From: DASYQD01 sp036005845
Lineage (GTDB): Bacteria; Acidobacteriota; Thermoanaerobaculia; Multivoradales; JAIOJS01
Assembly: GCA_036005845.1 (NCBI GenBank)
Contig: DASYQD010000124.1
Span: 1-64,000 of the forward strand
DNA length: 64,000 bases
Direction of reading: 5' to 3'
Below the pieces are notes generated by a model, which had not been told where the DNA came from, ran no database searches, and saw only the letters and a program-made list of their open reading frames with translations. Shown here in pieces: positions 44,848 to 53,693 of the stretch (position 1 is the stretch's first letter; every line of letters begins with the position of its first letter). Both the position numbers and the translations under genes were made by a program.

Positions 44848-45819
44848 ATGAACGACGCGGTCGCGGTCGGCTCGGCGGTAGGAAACCAGAGGCGCGGCTG
44901 GCGGTGGATCTTCTGGGGTCCGCACGGCCTGCGCGCGGGCTGGTCGCTGCTGATCTACGTGGCGCTGACGCAGACTCTCGGCGCGGCGCTGTTCTTCGCC
45001 ATTCAACGCATCTGGAACCTCCCCGACCAGCCGCGGTTCACGCCGGGACTGTTGATCGCCGCCGAGCTCGTGCAGGGGGTCATCGTCGTCGGCGTGACCC
45101 TGCTGATGGGCCGCATCGAGAAGCGCAGCCTCGCCACCTACGGCCTGCCGCTACGGCGCGCCTTCGGCGGCCGTTTCTGGGAGGGCGCGCTGTGGGGCGT
45201 CGGCTCGTGCGGCTTGGTCTACGCACTGCTGGCGCTGTTCGGCGCCTACCGCGTGCACGGGCTGGCCGAGCAGGGCGCCACGGCGCTGCGTTGGGTGTTC
45301 CTGTGGGCGCTGGCCATGTTGTGCGTGGCGCTCTACGAGGAGCCGGCGTTTCGCGGCTTCCAGCTCTTCACCCTGTCGCGCGGCATCGGCTACTGGCCGG
45401 CGGCGCTGCTGCTCTCGCTCGGCTTCGGTGCCCTGCACTACTTCCAGAAGCCGAACGAGACCTGGCTCGACTTCCTCAACGTCGGGCTGATCGGGCTCTT
45501 CTTCTGCTTCACGGTGCGCCGCACCGGCGACATCTGGTTCGCCGCCGGCTGGCACTTCACCTTCAACTTCATGTCGATGGGCGTCATGGGCTCGCCCAAC
45601 ACCGGCAACGAGGGCGGCAAGCCGCTCGAGGGGCACCTGCTCGCCAGCAGCTTCCAGGGGCCGGACTGGCTGACCGGCGGGCGCACCGGCGCGCAGGCGA
45701 GCGTCTTCACCCTGGCGATGGTGGTCGCGCTCTTCGCGCTCTTCCACTGGCGGTACCGCGAAGCGCGGTATCCGGTACTGACGGGCGCGCCTGAACCCGA
45801 GCGCGCGGTGCCGCGCTAG
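44848..45819 (+). CDS. CPBP-family intramembrane metalloprotease (Abi/CAAX type)
   Basis: 323 aa, about eight hydrophobic helices. Catalytic motifs: EExxxR as YEEPAFRGFQLF (~163), HYF in GALHYFQKP (~193), and H with downstream N in AGWHFTFNFMS (~235). Such proteases include CAAX endopeptidases and bacteriocin-immunity proteins. ATG 44848 with GGGAGG upstream. The gene stands alone and its stop shares a CTAG with the convergent gene. Substrate unknown. Confidence 0.87.
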   Translation: MNDAVAVGSAVGNQRRGWRWIFWGPHGLRAGWSLLIYVALTQTLGAALFFAIQRIWNLPDQPRFTPGLLIAAELVQGVIVVGVTLLMGRIEKRSLATYGLPLRRAFGGRFWEGALWGVGSCGLVYALLALFGAYRVHGLAEQGATALRWVFLWALAMLCVALYEEPAFRGFQLFTLSRGIGYWPAALLLSLGFGALHYFQKPNETWLDFLNVGLIGLFFCFTVRRTGDIWFAAGWHFTFNFMSMGVMGSPNTGNEGGKPLEGHLLASSFQGPDWLTGGRTGAQASVFTLAMVVALFALFHWRYREARYPVLTGAPEPERAVPR

Positions 45820-46655
45820 GTCTGACCGCGCGAGAGCCGCACCATCTGCTCGGCGTCGCCGCCGAAGTAGCGGCGGATGAGCTGGAAGTAGTCGGTGGAG
45901 TGGGTGAAGCCTTCCAGGAACTGGTCGACCTCGGTCCGCAGCGGCGAGCCCTTGCGCAGCACGATCGCCATCGTCTGCGGCTGGCCGACGCTGTCGACGA
46001 GCACGAGGCCTTTCTGCTTGCCGTTGGTCCAGTACTGCGGCAGGTCGACGAGGGCGGCGTCGAGCTGCCGCGCGCCGCCGAGGGCGGCGAAGACCGCCTC
46101 GTTGCTGGCGAAGCTGGTGTTGGTGCGGACGCCAGCGAGCGAGGCCGCGACGCGATCGACCTCGGCGGCGTTGGTGCTGCCGACCGTAGCGCCGAGGCGC
46201 AGGCCGCCCTTGAGCTGCTCGCGCCAGCGCTTGGCGTCGAGGATGCCCGGGGGCGCCACCAGCACGCTGCGCACCGGCAGCGTGGCGGTGGAGAAGTCGA
46301 CCAGCTTGGCGCGCTCGGCGGTGGCGGTGATGCCGCCAACGCCGAGGTCGGCGGTGCCCTTCTGCACCGCCTCGAGCACCGGCGCCACGGTGGAGGAGTA
46401 GCTGAACGCGAGGTGCGCCTCCTGGCCCGAGCGCACTTTGTGCCAAGCGGCGAAGCGGCGGAGGATGTCGACGTCGAAGCCTGGTGGCTCGGTGCCGGCG
46501 GGCGAGACGAACTTGCCGGAGATGCGGGCGGTGACGCGGAGCTCGAGCGGACCGCCGGCGGCCCCGGCACCAGATTGAGCGCTGTGAGCGGCCGCGGTGG
46601 CAAGGCCGGCGAGGGCGAGACAGGCGACGGCGATCAGCTTGGCGAGCTTCTGCAT
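45816..46655 (-). CDS. Periplasmic solute-binding protein (SBP family 3), second orphan
   Basis: 279 aa, ATG 46655 with CCAGGAGA on the minus strand just upstream. Signal peptide ~1-26 (LIAVACLALAGLATAAA). Type II binding fold: GTEPPGFDVDILRRFA, KGTADLGVGGITATAERAKLVDFS, TVGSTNAAEVDRVAASL, and MAIVLRKGSPLRTEVDQFL. Similar in several blocks to the orphan at 19621-20379. No permease or ATPase is nearby. Possibly a periplasmic sensor or an orphan receptor for a distant transporter. Confidence 0.85.
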   Translation of the reverse strand: MQKLAKLIAVACLALAGLATAAAHSAQSGAGAAGGPLELRVTARISGKFVSPAGTEPPGFDVDILRRFAAWHKVRSGQEAHLAFSYSSTVAPVLEAVQKGTADLGVGGITATAERAKLVDFSTATLPVRSVLVAPPGILDAKRWREQLKGGLRLGATVGSTNAAEVDRVAASLAGVRTNTSFASNEAVFAALGGARQLDAALVDLPQYWTNGKQKGLVLVDSVGQPQTMAIVLRKGSPLRTEVDQFLEGFTHSTDYFQLIRRYFGGDAEQMVRLSRGQT

Positions 46656-46750
46656 GCGACTCTCCTGGAGGACGCGGGCCGGGTGGGACCGCTCGCCATG
46701 ATAGCGCCTCGCCACGAACGGGCGGGCGCGACGCGCCATGGGGTGGTTCC

Positions 46751-46780
46751 TTCGACGGATCTCCGCCCGTGACCTACAAT
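46751..46780 (+). promoter_or_regulatory. Possible promoter of korAB
   Basis: TTCGAC (46751-46756), 18-base spacer, TACAAT (46775-46780). Start codon 46820 follows with GGAAGGAA between. The -10 is good, the -35 weak. Confidence 0.42.
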
Positions 46781-46819
46781 CGGAGGGATCCCGCCACGGT
46801 CCGACGGAAGGAACCGCCG

Positions 46820-48715
46820 ATGACGCTGCCCGTGATCGCCGACGCCGAGAGCCAGGACGCACAGCAGCCCGCCGCCCTGCGGAGCAACCAGGAGCCGCTG
46901 CACGAAGTGGTCATCCGCTTCGCCGGCGACTCGGGCGACGGCATGCAGGTCACCGGCGGCCAGTTCACCTCGACGTCGGCCCTGGTCGGCAACGACCTCT
47001 CGACGCTGCCCGACTTCCCGGCCGAGATCCGCGCCCCCGCCGGCACCTTGCCCGGCGTCTCCGCCTTCCAGGTGCGTATCGCCGACTACGACATCCACAC
47101 CCCGGGCGACCAACCGGACGTGCTGGTGGCGATGAACCCGGCGGCGCTCAAGGCCAACTTGCGGGACTTGAAGCCCAACGGCGTGGTGATCGTCAACACG
47201 GACGAGTTCGTGCCGCGCAATTTCAAAAAGGTGGGCATCGAGGTCAATCCGCTCGAGGACGGCACGCTCGACGGCTTCCGCGTCTTCAAGGTCGACATCG
47301 CAACGCTGACCAAGCGGGCGCTGGAGGACAGCGGGCTCGACGCGCGCTCGCAGGAGCGCTGCAAGAACTTCTTCGCCCTCGGCATGTGCTACTGGCTGTT
47401 CAGCCGGCCGCTGGAGTCGACGGTGGAGTGGCTGGAGAAACGCTTCGCCAGCAAGCCCGAGCTCGCCGCCGCCAACGTCAAGGTGATGAAGGCGGGCTAC
47501 AACTACTGCGACATCACCGGCCTCTTCCAGGTGCGCTACGAGGTGGCGCCGGCGAAGCTCGAGCCCGGCACTTACCGCAACATGAACGGCAACCTGGCAC
47601 TGGCGCTGGGCCTGGTGACGGCGAGCCGCAAGAGCGGGCTGCCGCTCTTTTTCGGCTCCTACCCGATCACGCCGGCGAGCGACATCCTCCACCACCTGGC
47701 GCCACTCAAGAGTTACGGGGTCACCACCTTCCAGGCCGAGGACGAGATCGCCGCCGTCTGCTCGGCGATCGGCGCCTCGTTCGGCGGCGCGCTCGGCGTC
47801 ACCTCGACGTCGGGGCCCGGGCTGGCGCTCAAGCAGGAGGCGATCAGTCTGGCAGTGATGGTGGAGTTGCCGCTGGTCATCTGCGACATCCAGCGCGCCG
47901 GCCCGTCGACGGGGATGCCGACGAAGACCGAGCAGGCCGACCTGCTGCAGGCGATGTTCGGCCGCCACGGCGAGTCGCCGTTGCCGATCGTGGCGCCCGC
48001 CTCGCCCGCCGACTGCTTCGACGCGGCGCTGGAGGCGTGCGCGGTGGCGACGCGCCACATGGTGCCGGTGATCCTGCTCTCCGACGGCTACCTCGCCAAC
48101 GGCGCCGAGCCGTGGAAGCTGCCGGAGCTCGCCGAGCTGCCGGACCTCGCGGTCGAGTTCCGCACCGACCCGCAGGGCTTCACGCCCTACCTGCGTGACC
48201 CGCGCACGCTGGCGCGGCCATGGGCGATCCCCGGCACCCCAGGGCTAGAGCACCGCATCGGCGGCATCGAGAAGCAGGAAGGCACCGGCAACGTCAACTA
48301 CGAGCCGCAGAACCACGAGCGCATGGTGCACCTGCGGGCGGAGAAGGTGGCGCGCGTCGCGGACGAGCTGCCGCCGCTCGAGGTCGACGGCGATGCGGAG
48401 GGCGAGCTGCTGGTGGTGGGCTGGGGCAGCACCCGCGGCGCCATCATCGGCGGCGTCAACGCGGCGCGGAAGGCCGGGCTGCGCGTCTCGCGGGCGCACT
48501 TCCGCTGGCTCAACCCGCTGCCCAGCAACACCGGCGAGGTGCTGTCGCGCTTCGACAAGGTGCTGCTGCCGGAGATGAACCTCGGGCAGCTGGCGCTGCT
48601 GCTGCGCGCGCGTTTCCTCAAGGACGTCATCAGCTACACCAAGGTGCAGGGGCGGCCGTTCTTCCGCCAGCAGGTGTTCGACAAGATCGTCGAGGTGCTT
48701 CGTGGCTCCAACTAG
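46820..48715 (+). CDS. korA: 2-oxoacid:ferredoxin oxidoreductase, fused gamma-alpha subunit
   Basis: 631 aa. Oxidises a 2-oxoacid (probably 2-oxoglutarate) to its CoA ester with reduction of ferredoxin, as in a reductive or ferredoxin-linked TCA cycle. Residues ~1-205 are the gamma domain (IRFAGDSGDGMQVTGGQFTS). From ~255 comes the alpha domain: NGNLALALGLVTASRKSGLPLFFGSYPITPASDILHHL, TSTSGPGLALKQEAISLA and PLVICDIQRAGPSTGMPTKTEQADL. ATG 46820 with GGAAGGAA. Followed by the beta subunit with a 14-base overlap. Substrate preference is inferred from the KorAB-like two-gene form. Confidence 0.92.
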   Translation: MTLPVIADAESQDAQQPAALRSNQEPLHEVVIRFAGDSGDGMQVTGGQFTSTSALVGNDLSTLPDFPAEIRAPAGTLPGVSAFQVRIADYDIHTPGDQPDVLVAMNPAALKANLRDLKPNGVVIVNTDEFVPRNFKKVGIEVNPLEDGTLDGFRVFKVDIATLTKRALEDSGLDARSQERCKNFFALGMCYWLFSRPLESTVEWLEKRFASKPELAAANVKVMKAGYNYCDITGLFQVRYEVAPAKLEPGTYRNMNGNLALALGLVTASRKSGLPLFFGSYPITPASDILHHLAPLKSYGVTTFQAEDEIAAVCSAIGASFGGALGVTSTSGPGLALKQEAISLAVMVELPLVICDIQRAGPSTGMPTKTEQADLLQAMFGRHGESPLPIVAPASPADCFDAALEACAVATRHMVPVILLSDGYLANGAEPWKLPELAELPDLAVEFRTDPQGFTPYLRDPRTLARPWAIPGTPGLEHRIGGIEKQEGTGNVNYEPQNHERMVHLRAEKVARVADELPPLEVDGDAEGELLVVGWGSTRGAIIGGVNAARKAGLRVSRAHFRWLNPLPSNTGEVLSRFDKVLLPEMNLGQLALLLRARFLKDVISYTKVQGRPFFRQQVFDKIVEVLRGSN

Positions 48716-49766
48716 CGCGACGCTGACGAAGAAGGACTTCCAATCCGACCAGGAGGTCCGCTGGTGCCCTGGCTGCGGCGACTACGCCATCCTGTCGGCG
48801 GTGCAGGCCGTCTTCCCCGAGCTCGGCATCCCCAAGGAGCGCATGGTGATCGTCTCGGGGATCGGCTGCAGCAGCCGCTTCCCGTATTACATGAACGTCT
48901 ACGGCTTCCACACCATCCACGGCCGCGCGCCGGCGATCGCCACCGGGCTCAAGACCTCGCGCCCCGACCTCGACGTCTGGGTGGTGACCGGCGACGGCGA
49001 CGCGCTGTCGATCGGCGGCAACCACCTGATCCACACCATCCGACGCAACGTCGGCTTGAAGATCCTGCTCTTCAACAACCGCATCTACGGCTTGACGAAG
49101 GGTCAGTACTCGCCGACCAGCGAGATGGGGAAGAAGACCAAGTCGACGCCCTACGGCTCGGTCGACTATCCCTTCAACCCGCTGTCGGTGGCGCTCGGCG
49201 CCGGCGCGACGTTCGTGGCGCGCAGCGTCGACGTCTTTCAGCAGCACCTCAAGCAGACGCTGAAGCGGGCCGCCGAGCACCAAGGCACCGCCTTCGTCGA
49301 GATCTACCAGAACTGCAACATCTTCAACGACGGCGCCTTCGAGAAGATGACCGAGAAGGAGACGCGCGAGGAGACGACGCTCTACCTCGAGCACGGCAAG
49401 CCGCTGGTCTACGGCGCCAAGAAGGACAAGGGCATCCGCCTCGACTCGCGCACGCTCAAGCTGGAGGTGGTGCCGATCGAGAACGGCGTGCTGCCCGACG
49501 ATCTGGTGGTGTGGGACGAGACGCGCAGCGACCCGGCGATCGCCTTCATGCTGGCGCAGCTCGAGCCGCCGGCGTTCCCGACCCCGGTCGGCGTCTACCG
49601 CGCCGTCTCGCGGCCGACCTACGAGCAGCGCGTCATCGGCCAGATCCAGGCCCAGCTCGACACCAAGGGAACGGGCACGCTGGAGTCGCTGCTCTACTCG
49701 GGCGAGGTGTGGCGCGTCGAGAGCGACGGCAACATCGTTCGCCAGGGCACGGGGAGCCTGGAATGA
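48702..49766 (+). CDS. korB: 2-oxoacid:ferredoxin oxidoreductase, beta subunit
   Basis: 354 aa. TPP-binding subunit: RWCPGCGDYAILSAVQ, GIGCSSRFPYY, the TPP/Mg motif GDGDALSIGGNHLIHTIRRN followed by FNN, and GLTKGQYSPTSE. GTG 48702 inside the alpha gene's end. No separate ferredoxin-like delta subunit is encoded nearby, which is common for KorAB enzymes; ferredoxin would then be the direct acceptor. The next gene overlaps by 4 bases. Confidence 0.93.
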   Translation: MAPTSATLTKKDFQSDQEVRWCPGCGDYAILSAVQAVFPELGIPKERMVIVSGIGCSSRFPYYMNVYGFHTIHGRAPAIATGLKTSRPDLDVWVVTGDGDALSIGGNHLIHTIRRNVGLKILLFNNRIYGLTKGQYSPTSEMGKKTKSTPYGSVDYPFNPLSVALGAGATFVARSVDVFQQHLKQTLKRAAEHQGTAFVEIYQNCNIFNDGAFEKMTEKETREETTLYLEHGKPLVYGAKKDKGIRLDSRTLKLEVVPIENGVLPDDLVVWDETRSDPAIAFMLAQLEPPAFPTPVGVYRAVSRPTYEQRVIGQIQAQLDTKGTGTLESLLYSGEVWRVESDGNIVRQGTGSLE

Positions 49767-50071
49767 GCGCCGAAGCGAAGCCCGTCGAGGAGCTCGGCCC
49801 GGGCGACTTCCAAACGCTCGTCGGCCAGCGTTTCACCGTGGTGCTCAACGAGGGCGACTTCGGCCTCGAGCTCGTCAACGTGCGCGAGCTGCCGGCCCAC
49901 TCGCGGCGCCAGGGGCAGCCCTTCGTGCTGCTGTTTCGCGGCCCGCAGCAACCGGTATTGCCGCAACGGACGTACACGCTGGCGCACGCCGAGCTCGGCC
50001 AGTTGGTGATCTTCCTCGTGCCGGTGCAGGGCGGTCCCGCCGGCATCGAGTACGAGGCCGTCTTCAACTGA
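49763..50071 (+). CDS. DUF6916-like small protein
   Basis: 102 aa, ATG 49763 overlapping korB's stop. Pattern LGPGDFQTLVGQRFTVVL...ELVNVRELP...GQPFVLLFRGP...VLPQRTYTLAHAELGQLVIFLVPV is that of DUF6916, a small beta-rich family. I recall this family near tail-collar (MdpB) genes; three such genes lie 3.6 kb further on. Despite its overlap with korB it is probably not part of the enzyme. Function unknown. Confidence 0.7.
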   Translation: MSAEAKPVEELGPGDFQTLVGQRFTVVLNEGDFGLELVNVRELPAHSRRQGQPFVLLFRGPQQPVLPQRTYTLAHAELGQLVIFLVPVQGGPAGIEYEAVFN

Positions 50072-50124
50072 GGGAACCCCACCCCAGAGAAGACTGTATT
50101 CGCCTGCCACCCCTCTCTCCCCAG

Positions 50125-50155
50125 CCCCTCTCTCCCCTCGCCGGGGAGAGAGGGG
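50125..50155. terminator. Perfect 13-bp hairpin between convergent genes
   Basis: CCCCTCTCTCCCC / GGGGAGAGAGGGG with a 5-base loop, in the 104-base gap between the DUF6916 gene and the convergent beta-helix gene. It can stop transcription from both sides. The sequence is of the C/T-rich palindrome class that also appears inside priA, so it may be a spread element reused as a terminator. Confidence 0.6.
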
Positions 50156-50175
50156 TCCAGAGAAAGAGAAGCGGA

Positions 50176-51651
50176 CTACGGCGGTGGGGCGGCAACGGCC
50201 ATTGCGGGCCGCGGCGGCGGCAAGTCGATGCAGGGTGTGCTCGTCGGGTCGCCGAGCGGACGGTCGGCTTCGACGGCGGCGCGTGAGAGTCGATTGGTTG
50301 CCGCCAGCCGCTGCGTCAGATCGCCGGCGGACGCGGGCGTGTAGCCGCCGACCGCGAGAATGCCAGTGTCGCGCTGGCGTAGCGTCACCGCCGGCGCACC
50401 GCCGCCCGTCTCGGCGAAGCGGTTCTCGGCCAGCGTGACGCAGGCGCGCGCGGTGCCGTTGCTCTCGACGAGGAGCGCGGGGTAGGAGGCGCTGCCGGCG
50501 GCGGCGCCGGCCGCCAGGTCGTTGTCGCGCGCCGCGATGCCGAGGGCGGTCTGCGCGCCGGCGACGGCGTAGAGCGCTTCGGCGCGTTGGCCGGCGATGC
50601 GGTTGCCGGTCAGCGTCAGCGCCGCGTCGCCGGCGTCGCCGAGCAGCAGCACGACGCCGCGCGCGCTGCCGGCGCCGCCGACGACGTTGTCGTCGAGCTC
50701 GGCGCGCAGGTGGCCGCGGCCGTTGGCGGCGAGCAGGACCGCCGTCTCGCGCGCCGGCAGGTCGTTGCCGCGGGCGGCGATCTCCAGCGTTGCGTCGTCG
50801 CGCACGACGGCGGCGAGCGCGGCCGAGGTGCCGGCGGGAAGGTCGCCGACCAGACCGCTGCCCGCGAGCTCGAGGCGGAGCCGGCTCCGGCCTGCGGCGG
50901 CGAGCGCTACGCCGTTGCCGGCGACGCCGTCGAGCACCGTCGACTCGGCGGCGACGGTCAGCGACGCGTCGCCGCCGGCGCGCACCGCGAGCCCGTCGTC
51001 GGTGGCGCCGCCGCCGAGCAGCGTCACGCCGTCGAGCTCGAGGCGTGCCTCGCCGCGCGCGCTCTCGACCGCGAGCGCGGGACCGCCGCCGGCGCGCAGG
51101 TCGGTCGACTCGACGTGCACGAGGCCGCGCGGGTCGCGCAGCCGCAACCCGCCGTCGACGTGGACGCCGGCGAGGTGCACATCGGCGAGGCCGTCGCCGG
51201 CGATGGCGTCACCGCCACCCGCGATCGCCAGCCCCTCGACGCGCACGCCGTCGGCGAGCACCAGGACTGGTCCGCCGGCCGCGGCGAGCAGCGGACGGTC
51301 GCCGGCAGGCAGCGGTGTCTCGCCCTCGGCCTCGAAGCGCGCGCCGCTGCCGATCAGCCGCTGGAAAGGGCGTAGCCGGATGCCGGCGTCGAGCCCGCGC
51401 GAGGTGCCGTCGCCGCGGAAGACGTAGAGGGTGTCGCCGGCGTCGGCGGCCCGCTCGGCACGGGCGAGGCGGTCGAAGGGCGCGACCATCGAGCCGTCGC
51501 CGTCGGGCGCCGCCGTGTTGTCGACGTACCAGGTGCGCCCGGGGCGCGCGGGCTTGCCCTGGTCGATGGCGCGCGCCGGCGGGGCTGACGCCAGCGCGGC
51601 CGCGGCGAGCAGCGCGGCGGCGACGGACCGGGGGAGAGGAGTGTTGCCCAT
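50176..51651 (-). CDS. Secreted right-handed beta-helix protein
   Basis: 491 aa. Signal peptide ~1-28 (AAALLAAAALASAPPARA). Mature start RTWYVDNTAAPDGDGSMVAPFDRLARAERAADAGDTLYVFRGDG is the classic entry to parallel beta-helix proteins. About 300 residues of helix coils follow (VRVEGLAIAGGGDAI, LELDGVTLLGGG, LTLTGNRIAGQRAEALYAV). Entry (WYV...GDTLYVF) and exit (LRQRDTG) match the C-terminal beta-helix of the giant protein at 55302 (WYI...GDIIYVF; VRQRDTS). No Cys repeats or sorting signal. Possibly binds or cleaves polysaccharide; no catalytic residues recognised. Confidence 0.75.
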   Translation of the reverse strand: MGNTPLPRSVAAALLAAAALASAPPARAIDQGKPARPGRTWYVDNTAAPDGDGSMVAPFDRLARAERAADAGDTLYVFRGDGTSRGLDAGIRLRPFQRLIGSGARFEAEGETPLPAGDRPLLAAAGGPVLVLADGVRVEGLAIAGGGDAIAGDGLADVHLAGVHVDGGLRLRDPRGLVHVESTDLRAGGGPALAVESARGEARLELDGVTLLGGGATDDGLAVRAGGDASLTVAAESTVLDGVAGNGVALAAAGRSRLRLELAGSGLVGDLPAGTSAALAAVVRDDATLEIAARGNDLPARETAVLLAANGRGHLRAELDDNVVGGAGSARGVVLLLGDAGDAALTLTGNRIAGQRAEALYAVAGAQTALGIAARDNDLAAGAAAGSASYPALLVESNGTARACVTLAENRFAETGGGAPAVTLRQRDTGILAVGGYTPASAGDLTQRLAATNRLSRAAVEADRPLGDPTSTPCIDLPPPRPAMAVAAPPP

Positions 51652-51817
51652 GCGTGCGAGGCAGGGCGACGTCCGTCGTCGCCGGCGAGAACGATCTGGT
51701 CGCGGTCGAGCGAGGCTATCAAAGCCTCGTGGCCGGCGAGGTGACGCCGGTCACGCCCTGGTGCGCCGCCGGCCCGCGGGTTCTCCACCGCGCGTCCGCT
51801 CGTCCAGGAGTGATCGC

Positions 51818-52102
51818 TCAGCGAGTCGCGAGCACCCGCTGCCAGCTCGGGTCGCGCTCGACGTACTCGGCGACGAACCAGCAGGAGGGCACCACTTTCA
51901 GCCCTTCCGACTCCGCCCACTCGAGCGCGCGCTTGACCACCCGCGCCGCGATGCCGCGCCCGCGCAGCGCCGGCGGGGTGTAGGTGCTGACGAAGTCGAC
52001 CGTCCGCTCGTCGAGCCGGCGATAGACGAGGTAGGAAGTCTGGCCATCGCGCTCGTGCGTGAAGCGCTGGCGGGCGGCGTCGTGGACGATCTCGGCTGCC
52101 AT
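51818..52102 (-). CDS. Small GNAT acetyltransferase-like protein (YjdJ type)
   Basis: 94 aa. Short GNAT of the COG2388 group: SYLVYRRLDERTVDFVSTYTPPALRGRGIAARVVKRALEWAESEGLKVVPSCWFVAEYV. The RGRGIA loop is the acetyl-CoA phosphate-binding motif. Single domain lacking the first strands of the full GNAT fold, as normal for this group. Substrate unknown. Upstream (52103-52138) is a short gap to the next minus-strand gene. Confidence 0.85.
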   Translation of the reverse strand: MAAEIVHDAARQRFTHERDGQTSYLVYRRLDERTVDFVSTYTPPALRGRGIAARVVKRALEWAESEGLKVVPSCWFVAEYVERDPSWQRVLATR

Positions 52103-52138
52103 GCGGCACCTCCGAGAGGAGCTTAGCTCCCGCGCGCG

Positions 52139-52633
52139 TCAGCCGCTCGGCGCCGCGCCGCCGACCGGCCGCTCGAGCAGCAGGTAGACGCCCTTGTCCT
52201 CCCGGAGCGCAAAGCCGAGACGGGCGTAGAGCCGCAGCGCCGGGTTGAAGCGCTCGACGTGGATGCTCACCGGCTTGCCCGCCGCGTCGGCCTCCGCGAA
52301 CACCGCCTGCAGCAGCGCGCCGCCGAGTCCCTTGCCGCGGTGCTCGGGCAGCAGGCTGATGTCGACGATGCGCACCTCGCGCGGCCAGCGGTCGACGTAG
52401 AGACGGCCGGCGGGCACGCCGGCGACTTCGACGACGTCGAAAGTGGCCGTCGTGTACTGCTCGCGGTACCACGCGTGCTGCGCCTCGAACTGCTGGCGCA
52501 CGAAGGCCTCGCGCTGCTCGCGCGGCCACTCGACGCCGGCGAGCTCTTCCTCGCGCGAGCTGGCATACAGGCGCAGCAGGAAGGGCAGGTCGTCGTCGGT
52601 CACCGGCCGTAGGCTCAGCGGCGGCGGCACCAT
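52139..52633 (-). CDS. GNAT family N-acetyltransferase
   Basis: 164 aa from ATG 52633 (MVPPPLSLRPVTDDD); a GTG at 52675 would add 14 unconserved residues. GNAT motifs: LSLRPVTDDDLPFLLRLYASS at the start, VVEVAGVPAGRLYVDR, IVDISLLPEHRGKGLGGALLQAV (acetyl-CoA loop), and NPALRLYARLGF. The substrate cannot be told. It follows the Tat-type secreted protein gene on the same strand. Confidence 0.87.
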   Translation of the reverse strand: MVPPPLSLRPVTDDDLPFLLRLYASSREEELAGVEWPREQREAFVRQQFEAQHAWYREQYTTATFDVVEVAGVPAGRLYVDRWPREVRIVDISLLPEHRGKGLGGALLQAVFAEADAAGKPVSIHVERFNPALRLYARLGFALREDKGVYLLLERPVGGAAPSG

Positions 52634-52685
52634 GCCGCCTCGAGGCTCCGCATGCTCGTCGGCCGGCGAGGTCACTACGCTGCGA

Positions 52686-53654
52686 TCACTCGCGCTCGAC
52701 GGGCTCGAAGCTCACCATCAGCGACAGCAGCTCGACCGGCCGCGTCTGCCCGGCCTTCGGCATCGGCAGCTCGCGCTCGCTCGACCAGGTGTCGGGCGCC
52801 AGGCCGAGCAGGTAGACGCCGCGCTGCAGCCGCGGACGGCCGGCGAACCAGTCGACGGTGAAGCTGGTACTGAAGCGGCCGCCGATCGGGCCGACCGACG
52901 GTGAGAGCAGCGACGACGGGCGCCGGGTGAACGGATTGTTCGGCGCCGGGGCCGCTTCGAGCAGGAAGTCGAGCGCTCCGTCGGCGCCCAGCGGCGCCAC
53001 GAAGCGGATCGGCGCCGCCGGGTCGGGCGCCGGCCGGCTGTGGTAGCCCCAGGCGGTGAACGGCAGCGGCTGCCGCCGCCGCGCCGGCTCGTCCGATGGG
53101 AAGTAGACGGTGACGTAGGCGTTGCGCACCGAGGTCGGGTTCGGGATCGGGTAGAGGCCGTGGATGCGCACCTCCACCAGCTCGTTGGCGAGCTCCTGCT
53201 GGCCGGCGATGAGCGACGTCGCCGGCACCACCCGGGCCGGCTCCGGCGGCCGGCCCGCCTCGGAGCGGATGCCGCGGTTGAGCGCGGCCGCGGCGATACC
53301 GCGGTAGCGGCGCCAGGTCTCGCTGCCGTCGACGAAGCCGACGGACATCGGCCGCACCACGTCGGCCGCTCCGGTGAGCGCCTCCTGCGCCCGCGCCGGC
53401 CGCGCCAGTGCGGGAAGCAGCGCCGCGGCGCCGCCCCACGCCAGCAGATCGCGCCGGCGCAGACGAAGGAGCGCGCCGCCCGGCGAATCGCCGAGCGGCG
53501 CCCTCACGTCGATGCCGGTGAGCGCTCCGCTCGGGGTTGGCTCGCGCCGCGCGGGCTCTCCGCGCGGCGCCGGGCCCCCTCGCACATCACGGCTGCCGTC
53601 CCCCTCGCTGCCTTCGTCGTGCGCAGGCTGCCGCCGCTCGCTCCGTGCTGACAT
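52686..53654 (-). CDS. Secreted protein with twin-arginine-type signal, unknown function
   Basis: 322 aa. The first ~65 residues are a charged, disordered extension. Then RLRRRDLLAWGGAAALLPALARPARA resembles a twin-arginine signal placed unusually far in. The mature part is beta-rich: MSVGFVDGSETWRRYRGIAAAALNRGI, RIHGLYPIPNPTSVRNAYVTVYFP, FTVDWFAGRPRLQRGVYLLGLAPDTW and LLSLMVSFEPVERE. I do not recognise a family. ATG 53654 with GGGAGGAGA upstream. It precedes, on the same strand, the GNATs and follows the three tail-collar genes, so it may belong with them. Confidence 0.65.
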   Translation of the reverse strand: MSARSERRQPAHDEGSEGDGSRDVRGGPAPRGEPARREPTPSGALTGIDVRAPLGDSPGGALLRLRRRDLLAWGGAAALLPALARPARAQEALTGAADVVRPMSVGFVDGSETWRRYRGIAAAALNRGIRSEAGRPPEPARVVPATSLIAGQQELANELVEVRIHGLYPIPNPTSVRNAYVTVYFPSDEPARRRQPLPFTAWGYHSRPAPDPAAPIRFVAPLGADGALDFLLEAAPAPNNPFTRRPSSLLSPSVGPIGGRFSTSFTVDWFAGRPRLQRGVYLLGLAPDTWSSERELPMPKAGQTRPVELLSLMVSFEPVERE

Positions 53655-53693
53655 CAGATCCCATCTCCTCCCCCCGCTCGCCCCCAGGAAAAA

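Noticed and set aside
50101..50175. Small ORFs around the 13-bp hairpin
   Set aside because: The region is a low-complexity C/T palindrome with no start codon and ribosome site in a plausible arrangement.
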